From Acidiphilium sp. (GTDB lineage Bacteria; Pseudomonadota; Alphaproteobacteria; Acetobacterales; Acetobacteraceae), in assembly GCA_028688905.1 (NCBI GenBank), contig JAQTXH010000001.1:248001-312000 (forward strand): 64,000 bases of DNA, given 5' to 3'. Shown piece by piece: positions 17,242 to 28,320 of this stretch; positions within the stretch are counted from its first letter, which is position 1, and each line of letters starts with the position of its first letter. Made by a program: the position numbers and the translations under genes. The notes under the pieces are model-generated. The model saw only the letters and a list, made by a program, of their open reading frames with translations. It searched no databases and had not been told where the DNA came from.

Positions 17242-18881
17242 TTGACCACCGCGAGTTGGGGCAGGAAGAAGTATTCGCCACTGAACCTGAAGTGCTTCAA
17301 GCGCGCTGAGACAAAATCAAGCCGTTTGACCGTGAACAGATTGACCGCAAGGGCGCGCCGGGTCAGTTGACGATCGACATGCGCCCAAAGTGCATTGCCT
17401 GTCTTGGCATCGGTCACTGAAATCAGTTCCGCTTTTTCCATTTCGGCATCGATCGCCGGATCGCAGAAGCCAGAAATGTTGATGGAATTATCGGAGCCTT
17501 TCCGGAACGAGTTGCAGGAATACAAGACATTGAGAAAGTCGGACGGTGCCGGGTAGTCCTGCGCCCAGTCAGTCACCGAAATCTGCACCTTGTTGTTGGT
17601 ATTCTGGATGTAGTTGAACTCGATGTTGGGGGAAATTGGTTTGACGTCGGCCTTGAACCCCAGCCGGTTCAGAATGTCCTGCAAATAAATGCCGATCTGG
17701 CGATAGGGCGATTCCAGGGGGGTAATCACTGTTACCCTCTGACCGATCATGCCGGATTTTTTCATGTACTGGCGCGCCAGTTTCCAATTCGGTGCGGTCC
17801 ACGTGGTGTCCGGGTTTTTGGTGAACGGACAATAGGGCCGATAGCCCGGAATCTGCGGCGGCAAAACCTGACAGGTCGGGATGGCGAGCGCGTTGCCGCC
17901 GAACAGTTTGACCGCCGATTCCCGGTTGATCGCGAATTCGACGGCGAGGCGCGCGTCCAAATTGTTGAAGGGAGGAATATTGACGTTCATCGGCTCGTAA
18001 ATAAGCCAGTTGACCGGCGTCAGATGCACCTGTTTGGTGTCGTGCGTAGCGATTTCATTGAGCCGGTCCGCCGGTACGTTCTCGTACATCCAGTCATATT
18101 GCCCATTTTCCACCGCGGTCACCTGCGACTCGGCGGACAGGCCGAAGCGATACGTTATGCGGGCCGGGAATCCCTTCGGCTGCGCGAGTGCGCTCCATTG
18201 ATGAAAATAGGGGTTGCGCACCATGACGATCCCGTTGGACGGATCGTAGGATTGCACCTTGTAGGCACCGGTGCCGGGGATTGGCGTGGTCCCCATGTCG
18301 TGATCGGGAGTGTCCGCCGGCAGGATCGAGGCAAAGGCGACGGCGAGCTGATCGAGAAACTCCGCATCCGGATGACGGAGATGAAACGTAACCGTGTTAG
18401 TTGCTGCATCGGTGACCAGCCCTGGCAGCGTGCAGTGTTCCGGGTGCGCGTTGCAGGCGCGGCCCCCGACAATCACGTCATACCAGGTTCCGGCATTCGG
18501 GCTGTTGACCTTGAACAACCGGCGGAAGCTGTGAACGACGGCCTGCATGGTGAGGGCCTGGCCGTTAGAGAATTTGATGCCCTGCCGCAAGTGAAACACA
18601 TAGGTGGTACCGTTGTCGGTTGGCGTTGGCACGTTGGTCGCAAGATCGGGTACGATCTGGTAGGAGCCGGCACCGCCCACCTTGGCGAAGGTGACCAGGC
18701 CATCATACATCGCCTGGAAAATTTCGGCATAGCGTAGCGTATAATTGACCTGCGGATCGAACGAGCCAGAGGCGGAGACCGTGACCATCCGCAGCGTGCC
18801 GCCATAGTCCGATTTGTTAGTAGCCGCGCGCGCCGATGCAAGGCCCGCGACGAGCAGCAGAACCGCAACGATAATTTTCAT
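17238..18881 (-). CDS. Extracellular solute-binding protein, family 5 (peptide-type)
   Basis: 547 residues. A signal peptide is visible ([19 protein letters not shown]). The mature part has the SBP_bac_5 pattern: [22 protein letters not shown], the conserved [47 protein letters not shown], and [22 protein letters not shown]. The family binds peptides, nickel, sugars or opines in the periplasm and delivers them to Dpp-like permeases; the ligand cannot be told from sequence. It overlaps trpS by ATGA (18878-18881), an unusual pairing of a tRNA synthetase with a transporter operon. Confidence 0.94.
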   Translation of the reverse strand: MKIIVAVLLLVAGLASARAATNKSDYGGTLRMVTVSASGSFDPQVNYTLRYAEIFQAMYDGLVTFAKVGGAGSYQIVPDLATNVPTPTDNGTTYVFHLRQGIKFSNGQALTMQAVVHSFRRLFKVNSPNAGTWYDVIVGGRACNAHPEHCTLPGLVTDAATNTVTFHLRHPDAEFLDQLAVAFASILPADTPDHDMGTTPIPGTGAYKVQSYDPSNGIVMVRNPYFHQWSALAQPKGFPARITYRFGLSAESQVTAVENGQYDWMYENVPADRLNEIATHDTKQVHLTPVNWLIYEPMNVNIPPFNNLDARLAVEFAINRESAVKLFGGNALAIPTCQVLPPQIPGYRPYCPFTKNPDTTWTAPNWKLARQYMKKSGMIGQRVTVITPLESPYRQIGIYLQDILNRLGFKADVKPISPNIEFNYIQNTNNKVQISVTDWAQDYPAPSDFLNVLYSCNSFRKGSDNSINISGFCDPAIDAEMEKAELISVTDAKTGNALWAHVDRQLTRRALAVNLFTVKRLDFVSARLKHFRFSGEYFFLPQLAVVK

Positions 18882-19879
18882 GCGGCGGGAAGCAGGCCGA
18901 CGAGGCGTTCGGCTTGCGCGACGATCGGGTTGGCGATGGCGGCGGCGCGGACGGCACCGGCTTGCAGGATCTGGTCGATATGGGTGGAATCGCCAGCGAG
19001 GCGGAGGGTTTCCTCGCGAATCGGGGTCAGCTTGGTAATGACCAGTTCGGTCAGGCGTTCCTTGAGATGGCCGAACCCCTGGTTGCCGTGCTCGCGCAGA
19101 ACTTCGGCGGGACTGACATTCGCAAGGGCTGCAAAAATGCCGACCAGATTGCGGGCTTCGGGGCGGGTTTCGAGTTTTTCGGGATGATCGGGCAAATCCG
19201 CCGGGTCGGTTTTGGCGCGGCGGATTTTTTGGGCGATGGTGTCATTGTCGTCGGTCAGGTTGATCCGGCTTTGATCGGAGGTGTCGGATTTCGACATTTT
19301 TTTGGTGCCGTCGCGCAGGCTCATGATTCGCGCGGTGCTGTTCATGATGCGTGGGTGGATAGCGGGGAAAAATTCGGTCCGATAGTCGTGGTTGAATTTC
19401 TGCGCGATGTCGTTGGCGAGTTCGAGATGCTGGCTCTGATCGTCGCCCACCGGCACTTCGGTCGCGTGATAGGCGAGAATATCGGCCGCCATCAGGTTGG
19501 GATAGACGAACAGGCCGGTCGAGACCGCTTCGCGATCTTTGCCAGCCTTGTCCTTGAACTGGGTCATCCGGCTGAGCCAGCCGAACCGGGCGACGCAGTT
19601 GAAAATCCAGGCGAGCCTTGCATGGGCATGCACCGCCGATTGGTGGAATAATATGCTGTGATCAGGGTCGATGCCGCAGGCAATCAGCAAGGCGGCGTTA
19701 GTGCGGGTCTGCGCCCGCAGGGCTTCGGGGTCTTGCCAGACGGTAATGGCGTGGAGATCGACGAGGCAATAGATGCTCTCGTTGCCCTCCTGCAATGCCA
19801 CCCAGTTCTGGATGGCACCGAGATAATTGCCAAGATGTGCGATGCCGGTGGGCTGAATACCCGAGAAAATACGTGCCAT
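18878..19879 (-). CDS. trpS: Tryptophanyl-tRNA synthetase
   Basis: About 333 residues from the ATG at 19879 ([12 protein letters not shown]), with AGAGG upstream; the frame opens at 19915 but would overlap murJ. Class I signatures are the HIGH-like [11 protein letters not shown] at residues 10-20 and KMSKSD near residue 190. [23 protein letters not shown] and [13 protein letters not shown] match bacterial TrpRS. It charges tRNA-Trp. It lies 10 bp after murJ and overlaps the peptide-binding protein gene, so it appears to be co-transcribed with both. Confidence 0.96.
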   Translation of the reverse strand: MARIFSGIQPTGIAHLGNYLGAIQNWVALQEGNESIYCLVDLHAITVWQDPEALRAQTRTNAALLIACGIDPDHSILFHQSAVHAHARLAWIFNCVARFGWLSRMTQFKDKAGKDREAVSTGLFVYPNLMAADILAYHATEVPVGDDQSQHLELANDIAQKFNHDYRTEFFPAIHPRIMNSTARIMSLRDGTKKMSKSDTSDQSRINLTDDNDTIAQKIRRAKTDPADLPDHPEKLETRPEARNLVGIFAALANVSPAEVLREHGNQGFGHLKERLTELVITKLTPIREETLRLAGDSTHIDQILQAGAVRAAAIANPIVAQAERLVGLLPAA

Positions 19880-19889
19880 GGCCTCTGTA

Positions 19890-21443
19890 TCAGCCGGCTT
19901 GTGCGGCTGGGTCAAGCGGCGGGGAGCGGCGCAGCAGGGCGCGGAGTTCGTCGAGCCGGAATGCGCCGAGGCCCAGGCCGATGACCGCGAAGGTGGCGAT
20001 GCCGGCGGCGATCAGGATCGCGAGGCCGACGCTGGGGGGCAGCCGCATGATGCCGGCATAGCGCAGCCCGATGAGGACCGCGGCCATGATGGCGCTGGCG
20101 GCGATAATCCGCAGCGTGCGCCCGACCAACTGGTTATCTGGAACGAAATCGGCATGGCGGTGAAGGAAAAACGCCAGCATTCCCACATTGAACCATGCGG
20201 CGATGCTGGTGGAGAGCGCGATGCCCACCTGTTGCAGCGGATGCATCAAGGCGAGGTTGAGGACAAGATTGAGCGCAACGGCGGCGAAACCGATTTTCAC
20301 CGGCGTTTTGGTGTCGCCACGGGCAAAAAATCCGGGGGCAAACAGCTTTACCATCACAAATGCGGGAAGGCCGAACGCATAGGCGGCGAGGGCGGCGGCG
20401 CTGCGGGCGGCATCGGAGTCGGAGAACGCGCCATGGGCGAACAGGGTCTGCATGATCGGCAGGCCGATCGCCCCCAGGGCGGCGGCTCCTGGCAGGGTGA
20501 CGAGCAGGGCAAATTCGACCGCCCGGTTGAGGGTGGCACGCGCGGCGGCCGTTTCCTTGCGGCGGAAATGGCGCGACAGGCGGGGCAACAATACCGTACC
20601 GAGCGCCGCACCGATGACGCCGAGCGGCAACTGGTTCACCCGATCGGCGTAATACAACACCGAAACGGTGCCATTCGGCAGCAACGAGGCGATGATGGTA
20701 TCGACGGTCAGGTTGAGCTGGGTGACACCGGCTCCGATCAGTCCGGGGCCGAGCCGGCGCAGCACCAGCCTGGCACCCGGAGTCAACCGGGGGATGTGCA
20801 GGCGGAGCGGCACGCCGGCGCGGACCAGCGCCCGACCGAGCACGGCGAACTGCACAATGCCGGACAGCGCCACGCCATAGGCGAGGGCTTCCGGCACCCG
20901 CTCGCCTTCATCATGCAGGACGAACAGAACACCGATGATGCAAACATTGAACAATATCGGGGCGGCGGCGGCGGCGGCGAAATGGCCGCGCGCGTTCAGC
21001 ACGCCGGCGAACAAAGCGCACAGGCAGATCAGCCAGAGGTAGGGGAATGTGATCCGCGAGAGATGCACCGCGAGCGCGAATTTCGCCGGTTCCGCGCGGA
21101 AGCCGGGGGCCAGCACATCGAGCACATAGGGCATGAAAATCATCCCCAGCACCATCAGGGCGAATAGCCAGATCACCATGATCGCGGTGATCTCTTCAGC
21201 GAGTCGGCGAGCCGGCTCGTCGCCCTCATGGCTCAGCATGCCGGTATAGGCCGGGATGAAGGCGGCGCTGAAGGCCCCCTCGCCAAACAGGCGGCGGAAT
21301 AGATTAGGCAGACGGAGCGCGACGAAAAACGCGTCCGCCGCCGGCCCGGCACCGAGCATCGCCGCAATCAATATATCGCGCGCAAAACCGAGTACCCGGC
21401 TGCCGAGCGTCCAGACACCGACAGTGAAAGCGTTTCTGATCAT
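19890..21443 (-). CDS. murJ: Lipid II flippase MurJ
   Basis: 517 residues with about fourteen membrane spans, the size of MurJ/MviN. The N-terminus [31 protein letters not shown] and the [19 protein letters not shown] segment are strongly family-typical, as is the [16 protein letters not shown] region. It flips lipid II across the inner membrane for peptidoglycan synthesis. It starts 9 bp after a small lipoprotein gene and is followed closely by trpS, so it is probably the second gene of a long minus-strand operon. Confidence 0.96.
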   Translation of the reverse strand: MIRNAFTVGVWTLGSRVLGFARDILIAAMLGAGPAADAFFVALRLPNLFRRLFGEGAFSAAFIPAYTGMLSHEGDEPARRLAEEITAIMVIWLFALMVLGMIFMPYVLDVLAPGFRAEPAKFALAVHLSRITFPYLWLICLCALFAGVLNARGHFAAAAAAPILFNVCIIGVLFVLHDEGERVPEALAYGVALSGIVQFAVLGRALVRAGVPLRLHIPRLTPGARLVLRRLGPGLIGAGVTQLNLTVDTIIASLLPNGTVSVLYYADRVNQLPLGVIGAALGTVLLPRLSRHFRRKETAAARATLNRAVEFALLVTLPGAAALGAIGLPIMQTLFAHGAFSDSDAARSAAALAAYAFGLPAFVMVKLFAPGFFARGDTKTPVKIGFAAVALNLVLNLALMHPLQQVGIALSTSIAAWFNVGMLAFFLHRHADFVPDNQLVGRTLRIIAASAIMAAVLIGLRYAGIMRLPPSVGLAILIAAGIATFAVIGLGLGAFRLDELRALLRRSPPLDPAAQAG

Positions 21444-21452
21444 TGCAGGGTC

Positions 21453-21779
21453 CTACCGCGAAGCAAGCTCGGTTTCCAATCGGGCGATGGTGGCGCGCGA
21501 GCATGGCTGGTCCGGCAGAATGAAACCATCGGCAGGGTAGTCGGTGACAACGGCGAGATGGCCCTCGTCCATCGAGCCGTGGCGGTGCAGTACCAGGACC
21601 GCGCCGATTTCGGGCGCGTTGCCGCGCGCATAGTGACCCGCGCCGGAGGCTGCGCGGGCATCGGGAACGCAGGAGAGATCGGTGGGAGCGCCATAGGCAT
21701 TGATACCGGTGCGCGGCGGCGACATGCCGCAGGCGGTGAGCGCGAGAGACGTCAGAACGATCGGCCAGCCGATTCGCAT
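21453..21779 (-). CDS. Small lipoprotein with a degenerate CHAP-like (cysteine peptidase/amidase) domain
   Basis: 108 residues. The signal peptide with lipobox LTAC indicates an outer-membrane or periplasmic lipoprotein. The rest resembles a CHAP (NlpC/P60-like) domain: DLSCVPDARAASG would carry the catalytic Cys and EGHLAVVTDY the catalytic His, with RGNAPEIGAVLVL between. From my knowledge of the family, a segment of roughly 15 residues between the Cys helix and ARGN, and the C-terminal part, seem to be missing, so activity is doubtful. It is immediately upstream of murJ, fitting a cell-wall role. Family call is moderately sure. Confidence 0.68.
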   Translation of the reverse strand: MRIGWPIVLTSLALTACGMSPPRTGINAYGAPTDLSCVPDARAASGAGHYARGNAPEIGAVLVLHRHGSMDEGHLAVVTDYPADGFILPDQPCSRATIARLETELASR

Positions 21780-21821
21780 CGCGCGATTTTATCAGAGCCG
21801 GGTCTCTGCTAGGTAAATTTT

Positions 21822-22514
21822 ATGGATACGATTTACCGGGGCGACATTGCGACCAGGGCCGGGCGGCGGAATGCGTGGATCGATGCGTTGTTCATCGATC
21901 ATGCACTTCTGCGGCTGGGCTGGACCAATTTTGCGGTGGTCGAGCCGGGGGCGCTGTATCGGTCGAACCATCCCGTGCCGTTTCAATTGGCAAAATTCAC
22001 CCGTGACGTCGGCGTGCGTTCGCTGATCAATCTGCGAGGTGAATGCCGCAACGGGTCGGACGCCCTCTCGCGCGATGCCGCCGCGCGGTTGGGGCTGGAT
22101 TTCTACGATATGGCCCTGGAATCGCGCGGTGCGCCCCAGCGGGACCGGATTTTGCGGATCGCCGGACTATATCGCGACATGAAACGGCCAGCCTTGGTCC
22201 ATTGCAAATCCGGGGCCGATCGGGCGGGGCTTGCGGCGGCTCTGTTCGTGCTGATCGAGGGCGGAACCGTGAAGCAGGCGCGGGCACAGTTGAGTTGGCG
22301 GTTTGGCCATATCCGGCAGTCGAACACCGGCATTCTCGATGCGTTTCTCGATGAGTTCGAGCGGCATGGTGAGGGGCGGAAGGAGTTTCTCGACTGGGTG
22401 ACCCAGGATTACGACGAGGCCGCGTTGCGCGCCAGTTTCGCGTCACGCGGGATCGGATCGCTGCCCCGACGCCTCGCCCGGTTTCTCAACGACAAGGTGT
22501 TGGCGCGGGAGTGA
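21822..22514 (+). CDS. Protein tyrosine phosphatase-like (DSP/PTP fold)
   Basis: 230 residues. The phosphatase P-loop is HCKSGADRAG (Cys-x5-Arg) near residue 127, preceded by ALVHC. A conserved N-terminal pattern, LYRSNHPVPFQLAKF with GVRSLINLRGE, matches the bacterial tyrosine/dual-specificity phosphatases often found near envelope genes. The catalytic general acid is probably the Asp/Glu in the MALESRGAP loop. It may dephosphorylate proteins or lipids; the substrate is unknown. It is divergent from the lipoprotein-murJ operon with 42 bp between starts. Confidence 0.85.
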   Translation: MDTIYRGDIATRAGRRNAWIDALFIDHALLRLGWTNFAVVEPGALYRSNHPVPFQLAKFTRDVGVRSLINLRGECRNGSDALSRDAAARLGLDFYDMALESRGAPQRDRILRIAGLYRDMKRPALVHCKSGADRAGLAAALFVLIEGGTVKQARAQLSWRFGHIRQSNTGILDAFLDEFERHGEGRKEFLDWVTQDYDEAALRASFASRGIGSLPRRLARFLNDKVLARE

Positions 22515-22568
22515 ACGTCATCCGAATCCACCCCGTCCTTGCTTCGCCGGTGACTTGCAATGGCCGGT

Positions 22569-22602
22569 GGCTTGCAATGACGACGGCTTGCAATGACGAC
22601 GG
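22569..22602 (+). repeat. 16-bp tandem duplication
   Basis: GGCTTGCAATGACGAC at 22569-22584 is repeated at 22585-22600 between two convergent genes. A similar core (TTGCTTCG ... CTTGCAATGAC) occurs at 59132-59160, suggesting debris of a wider intergenic repeat. Confidence 0.6.
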
Positions 22603-22617
22603 GGCGGCGTTGGCGGA

Positions 22618-23079
22618 TCAGGCGTCCGGCGGTGCCGCGTTGATCGGGATTTCGCGGGGTTCGACCACCGGCTGATCGCCCATGCCGATCGCAGCATCGG
22701 TGTCGTTGCTCTCGCCCTGACTCTCGTTGCCGTCGCGTCTTCCGTTGCCATTGCCGTTGCCATAGCCGTTCTGGCCGTGTTGCTGGCTGCCTTGGTTACC
22801 TTGGGCCTGGTTCATCGCGGTGATAATGCGAAAATAGTGCTCGGCATGCTGAAAATAGGCTTCCGCTGTCACCCGATCGCCGCTGCTCGAAGCGTCCCGG
22901 CCCATTTGCTGGTATTTGTCGAACAGTTGCTGCGCGGTTCCGCGTACCCGCTGCTCCGGCCCGCTGCTATCGAACACGTGATTGCGATTGAGGGGGGGGC
23001 CACTCTGGACACTGCGGAAATTGCCGCCGCCGCCGCCATGGTTACGGTTGTTGCGCCCGCGCATGCGTTTGATATTCAT
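22618..23079 (-). CDS. DUF4167 domain protein
   Basis: About 153 residues from ATG 23079 (MNIKRMRGRNNRNHGG); the frame opens at 23112, and neither start has a strong ribosome-binding site. The N-terminal basic stretch plus RVRGTAQQLFDKYQQMGRDA and EAYFQHAEHYFRII are the diagnostic DUF4167 pattern of alphaproteobacteria. The C-terminal half is low-complexity Gly/Asn/Gln (GYGNGNGNGRR). The basic N-terminus suggests nucleic-acid binding, but function is not established. It follows prmC-prfA on the same strand order seen in relatives. Confidence 0.85.
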   Translation of the reverse strand: MNIKRMRGRNNRNHGGGGGNFRSVQSGPPLNRNHVFDSSGPEQRVRGTAQQLFDKYQQMGRDASSSGDRVTAEAYFQHAEHYFRIITAMNQAQGNQGSQQHGQNGYGNGNGNGRRDGNESQGESNDTDAAIGMGDQPVVEPREIPINAAPPDA

Positions 23080-23299
23080 CGAAATTCCGTCATCCTGTTT
23101 CAGTGCGGCCATGAGCGTGCCGGATCGTGCGATCCGTTAACTCGATAATAAAGGCGCAGCGCATGGCGAGATCATTCATACGTTTTCGATGCGGCGATAT
23201 TGCACTACAACCCGCAATCGGATTGTATGACCGCCAATCCGGATAATATGCACCCGGATATCGAGCAACGCAGAATCGATGTAATCCGATTCCCTCGAT

Positions 23300-24157
23300 T
23301 CACCAAGTGGTTTTTTGCGTGCGGCTTCCCAATGCTGTCATGACGATTGCGCGCGGAAGGCCGGTGAGATCGGCGTGGCCCCAGGAGGTGAGGCCGTGGG
23401 CTTCTGCCAGAGCGCTGATGCCACCGGCTTGCCCGATCCCGGCCTCGACGATGGCGATGCCCCCGGGAGCCAGAAGGCGCGGCAGATTGGCGATGATGTG
23501 CCGATAGGCCACGAACCCGTCGGGGCCGCCATCGAGTGCCGACGCCGGTTCGAACCCGGCAACCTCCGGCATCAGGGTGACAATATCGGTGGTGGGAATG
23601 TAGGGCGGATTGGCGAGGATGAGGTCGAAGGTTGCAGTGAGGGCTTCGGCCCAGTCGCCCACGATAAAGGCGCTACGGTGGGCGAGGTTCAGGCGGTGCG
23701 CGTTGGTGCGCGCAAGGACGGCGGCGGCGGCCACGCGATCGACGCCGATGCCGAAGGCGGCGGGACATTCGGTAAGAGCCGCCAGCAGAAGCGCTCCGGT
23801 GCCGGTACCGAGATCGAGGATGCTGGTTACGCTTGCCCGATCCTTGATGTGGTGCAGAGCGGCGTCGATCAGGGTTTCACTGTCGGCGCGGGGGATCAGG
23901 GTCGCGGGAGACACCGCGAGATCGAGGCTCCAGAATTCGCGGTGGCCGGTGATGTAGGCAAGGGGTTCGTGCCGGGCGCGGCGGGCGGCGAAGGTCATGC
24001 CGGTGCTTTCGGGCACTTCGTCATGGGTGAGCAGGCCGGAAGACTTGCAGCCCAGAGCGTGGGTGAGGATCAGCCGGGCTTCGCGGCGCGGTTCGGGGAT
24101 GCCGGCGGCTTCGAGCATTGCCGCGATGGTGGCCAGGGCCTGCGCCACCGGGATCAC
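23300..24157 (-). CDS. prmC: Peptide chain release factor N5-glutamine methyltransferase
   Basis: 285 residues from GTG at 24157. The N-terminal helical domain precedes a SAM-binding Rossmann domain with ILDLGTGTGALLLAAL near residue 115 and the catalytic NPPYIP near residue 185, which positions the glutamine amide. PrmC methylates the GGQ glutamine of release factors. Its substrate gene, prfA, is 10 bp upstream in the same operon, a very common arrangement. Confidence 0.96.
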   Translation of the reverse strand: MIPVAQALATIAAMLEAAGIPEPRREARLILTHALGCKSSGLLTHDEVPESTGMTFAARRARHEPLAYITGHREFWSLDLAVSPATLIPRADSETLIDAALHHIKDRASVTSILDLGTGTGALLLAALTECPAAFGIGVDRVAAAAVLARTNAHRLNLAHRSAFIVGDWAEALTATFDLILANPPYIPTTDIVTLMPEVAGFEPASALDGGPDGFVAYRHIIANLPRLLAPGGIAIVEAGIGQAGGISALAEAHGLTSWGHADLTGLPRAIVMTALGSRTQKTTW

Positions 24158-24167
24158 GCCCGGACGA

Positions 24168-25219
<1,052 letters not shown>

Positions 25220-25223
<4 letters not shown>

Positions 25224-26452
25224 CGGAGTTGGGCGATAAGGTCCGCGATGGCGACTTCGCGCTGGCTGCCGTCGTCGAGGTTTTTCAGGGTGACGGTGCG
25301 ACGCGCCAGTTCATCGGCTCCGATCAGGAGGGCAGCACCGGCGTCGATTTTGTTGGCGCGTTCCAGGCGGCGCTTGAGGTTGCCGCGATAGGCCAGATCG
25401 GCCGCGATGCCGGCGCTGCGCAACCGGTCGAGAATCGCGACGGCGGTGGCATGGGCGGCATCGTCCATCGGGATCACCGCGACCGCGCGGGGTGCGGCCG
25501 GGGTTTGCGCGAGCAGCATGGCGAGGCGCTCGATGCCAGCCCCCCAGCCGACGCCCGGCGTCGGCGGGCCGCCCATCTGCTCGACCAGCCCATCGTAGCG
25601 CCCGCCCGCCAGCACCGCACTCTGCGCGCCGAGTTCGGTGGTCAGGAATTCGAAGGCGGTGTGGTTGTAGTAGTCGAAGCCCCTGACGATCCGCGGGTTT
25701 TCAAAATATACGATACCAAGGCTGCTGAGGGTGGTTTTCAACCCATCGTAGAACGCCGCCGAGGTGGTATTGAGGTACTCATAGATCAACGGCGCTTCCG
25801 CCAGCAGCTTGATGTCGGTGGCATCCTTGGAATCGAGAATCCGCAGCGGGTTCTTGACCAGCCGAATGCGGCTGTCGGTTGAAAGCTCGGCCTCGTAGCG
25901 GGATAAATAGGCAACCAACGCAGTGCGATAGGCGTCGCGACTCTCGCGGTCGCCCAGGGTGTTGATGTTGAGGGTGATGCTTTCGGTGATGCCGAGTTCG
26001 CGCAAAATCTGCCAGCCGCAGGCGATGGCTTCGGCATCGGCCAGGGGTTCGGCGGCACCGATGATTTCAAGCCCGATCTGATGAAATTGCCGATAACGGC
26101 CTTTCTGCGGCCGCTCGTAGCGGAACATCGGGCCGGTGTAGAAGATTTTTTGCGGCAGGGTCTGGGTCAGACCGTTCGAGACCAGCGCGCGGCAGATGCC
26201 GGCGGTGCCTTCCGGGCGCAGGGTGAGGCTATCGCCGCCGCGATCCTCGAAGGTGTACATTTCCTTGGTCACGACGTCGGAGGTTTCGCCGAGGTTGCGG
26301 GAAAACACCGCGGTTGCCTCGAAAATCGGGGTGGCCCATTCGGCGCAGCCATAGAGCGCCGAAATCCGCCGCGCGGTCGCCACGACATGCGCGTGCCGGC
26401 GCGAATCATCGCCGATCAGGTCCTGGGTGCCGCGCACGGGCTGTAGTTTGGT
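25220..26452 (-). CDS. hisS: Histidyl-tRNA synthetase
   Basis: About 410 residues. Class II motifs: motif 2 [17 protein letters not shown] near residue 110, and histidine motifs [22 protein letters not shown] near residue 300 including motif 3. The anticodon-binding domain follows. The start is preferably TTG at 26452 ([12 protein letters not shown]), with GAGGA 8-9 bases upstream; the TTG at 26470 overlaps the vapC stop but lacks a ribosome-binding site. It is downstream of a vapBC pair that appears inserted between ispG and hisS. Confidence 0.95.
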
Positions 26453-26466
26453 CAAGGCGATGGTCC

Positions 26467-26856
26467 TCAAAGGGCAGGGATGAGGTCGGTTTGCCGGAAA
26501 TCATCGCCCTTGAACAGCAGCGGTAGCCTCGTTGCCGCGGCCAACGCGTAGGAGAAGCAATCACCGATGTTCAAGCCCGCTGGATGTCGGCCCCTACCGA
26601 ACCGGCGGAAGGCCTCGATCGCGAGTTCGGCGTGCTGGGGCGTTACGGCAACGATATCGAGACAGGACAACTTGAAAAATCTCTCCAGAGCATGTCTGCC
26701 GGGGGTGCCCTTGCGCCCTTCCACGACCATCGCGAGTTCGACGCGGGTGACCGCTGAAATCAGGCGGGTTGGTGCGGCTTCGATTGCCTCGTCGTAGCGC
26801 CGCTGGTCGGGTTCGCCGAACAGGATCGCCACGACCGCCGAAGTGTCGATCACCAT
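26467..26856 (-). CDS. vapC: VapC-type toxin, PIN-domain ribonuclease
   Basis: About 129 residues from the ATG at 26856, which overlaps the vapB stop as TAATG; a GTG at 26865 is an alternative. PIN-domain acidic residues are in place: [12 protein letters not shown] (first Asp), [11 protein letters not shown] (Glu), [11 protein letters not shown] (Asp) and FKGDDF (Asp). VapC toxins are Mg2+-dependent RNases that often cut tRNA or rRNA and are neutralised by VapB. It is co-transcribed with vapB from an upstream operator. Confidence 0.93.
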   Translation of the reverse strand: MVIDTSAVVAILFGEPDQRRYDEAIEAAPTRLISAVTRVELAMVVEGRKGTPGRHALERFFKLSCLDIVAVTPQHAELAIEAFRRFGRGRHPAGLNIGDCFSYALAAATRLPLLFKGDDFRQTDLIPAL

Positions 26857-27113
26857 TAACGCCACATGCCGGTGTCGTCGTAACCGATGATGTCGTCGGG
26901 GCTGCGGGTATCGAGATCGGGGAGTGCGGCGCAGTCGCGGCCAAGCTGTTCCAGCCGGTCAGCCAGACGCACTGTTTCACCCCGGCGCAGACGCTCACGG
27001 TCGAGCCGTTCGGACAGCGCAATCCGAATTGCCTCGGTCAAAGTTTCGCCGGTCAGTCTCGCCACCGCGCGGGCGAGGCGATCGGTCTCGGGGTCTTTCA
27101 GGCTGAGGGCCAT
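26856..27113 (-). CDS. vapB: VapB-type antitoxin
   Basis: 85 residues. The N-terminal MALSLKDPETDRLARAVARLTGETLTEAI pattern is that of the ribbon-helix-helix (PSK-type) VapB antitoxins; the C-terminal acidic/aromatic tail (DDIIGYDDTGMWR) is the likely VapC-binding part. It should bind DNA at the 12-bp inverted repeat located 13 bp upstream of its start. Translationally coupled to vapC. Confidence 0.9.
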   Translation of the reverse strand: MALSLKDPETDRLARAVARLTGETLTEAIRIALSERLDRERLRRGETVRLADRLEQLGRDCAALPDLDTRSPDDIIGYDDTGMWR

Positions 27114-27125
27114 CGGGGGCTTTCA

Positions 27126-27152
27126 ATCTATAAAATATGCTATTTTATAGAT
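27126..27152. promoter_or_regulatory. Candidate vapBC operator: perfect 12-bp inverted repeat
   Basis: ATCTATAAAATA, spacer TGC, TATTTTATAGAT. Perfect arms, very A+T-rich against a G+C-rich background, centred about 26 bp upstream of the vapB start. Position and symmetry fit an autoregulatory site over the promoter; this is inference from toxin-antitoxin biology. Confidence 0.75.
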
Positions 27153-27179
27153 AAAATTCAGAGGGCTGTCCAGCCTTTG

Positions 27180-28304
27180 TCACGCCGCCGCTTGCTTCGC
27201 CTGTGCGGCCTCGGCCTGTAGTTTTGCCACACGTGTTTCAACCAAACCCACAACATGCTCGATCATCGCATCGCCCTCGATCGTATGGTCGGTCTTGCCG
27301 GCGACATAGATCATGTGCCGCCCGTTGCCGCCGCCGGTCACGCCGAGGTCGGTCATCAGCGCCTCACCGGGGCCGTTCACGACGCAGCCGATGATCGACA
27401 GGGTGATCGGGGTTTCGATATGGGCAAGCCGGTCCTCCAGCTTCGCCACAGTGTCGATCACGTTGAACCCCTGGCGCGCGCAGGACGGGCAGGAGATGAT
27501 CCGCACGCCGCGGTGCCGGATACCGAGCGATTTCAGAATATCCCAGCCGACCAACACCTCTTCCTCGGGTTCGGCCGAGAGGGAGACGCGCATGGTGTCG
27601 CCGATGCCGGCCCAGAGCAGCGAGCCCAGGCCGATCGAGGACTTCACCGTGCCGGTGCGCCGCCCGCCGGCCTCGGTGATGCCGATATGCAGCGGGTGGT
27701 CGCAGACATCGGCCAACTGCTGATAGGCCGCGACCGCCATGAACACGTCGGACGCCTTCACGCTGATCTTGAATTCGTGGAAATCGTGATCCTGCAAAAT
27801 CTTCGCGTGTTCGAGGGCGGATTCGACCAGAGCTTCCGGGTTGGGTTCGCCGTATTTTTCGAGCAGATGCCGCTCCAGCGACCCGGCATTGACGCCGATG
27901 CGGATCGAACAGCCATGATCGCGCGCGGCGGTAACAACCTCGCGCACCCGCTCGGCGCTGCCGATATTGCCGGGGTTGATCCGCAGGCAGGCGGCCCCCG
28001 CCTTCGCGGCCTCGATCGCGCGTTTGTAGTGGAAATGAATGTCGGCCACGATCGGCACGTTGACGCTCCGCACGATTTCGGCCAGCGCCGTGGTGGCGGC
28101 TTCGTCGGGGCAGGAGACCCGCACGATATCGACCCCGGCGCGTTCGGCCCGGTGGATCTGCGCCACCGTGGCCACGACATCGTCGGTCAGCGTGTTGGTC
28201 ATGGTCTGCACCGTGATCGGCGCATCGCCGCCGACCTTGACCGATCCCACGCTGATCTGGCGGGATTTGCGGCGGGTGATCTGCTGGTATTCGCGGTAGT
28301 GCAT
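27180..28304 (-). CDS. ispG: 4-hydroxy-3-methylbut-2-enyl diphosphate synthase
   Basis: 374 residues. The TIM-barrel N-terminus has [19 protein letters not shown] and [10 protein letters not shown]; the C-terminal Fe-S domain has [14 protein letters not shown] and [12 protein letters not shown], supplying the [4Fe-4S] cysteines. It performs the penultimate step of the methylerythritol phosphate isoprenoid pathway. It follows the RodZ-like gene by 16 bp; vapBC separates it from hisS. Confidence 0.97.
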   Translation of the reverse strand: MHYREYQQITRRKSRQISVGSVKVGGDAPITVQTMTNTLTDDVVATVAQIHRAERAGVDIVRVSCPDEAATTALAEIVRSVNVPIVADIHFHYKRAIEAAKAGAACLRINPGNIGSAERVREVVTAARDHGCSIRIGVNAGSLERHLLEKYGEPNPEALVESALEHAKILQDHDFHEFKISVKASDVFMAVAAYQQLADVCDHPLHIGITEAGGRRTGTVKSSIGLGSLLWAGIGDTMRVSLSAEPEEEVLVGWDILKSLGIRHRGVRIISCPSCARQGFNVIDTVAKLEDRLAHIETPITLSIIGCVVNGPGEALMTDLGVTGGGNGRHMIYVAGKTDHTIEGDAMIEHVVGLVETRVAKLQAEAAQAKQAAA

Positions 28305-28320
28305 GAACAGGCTTTCGCGG

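Noticed and set aside
19878-21167. 429-codon frame opposite murJ
   Set aside because: Antisense shadow, low-complexity and without recognisable content.
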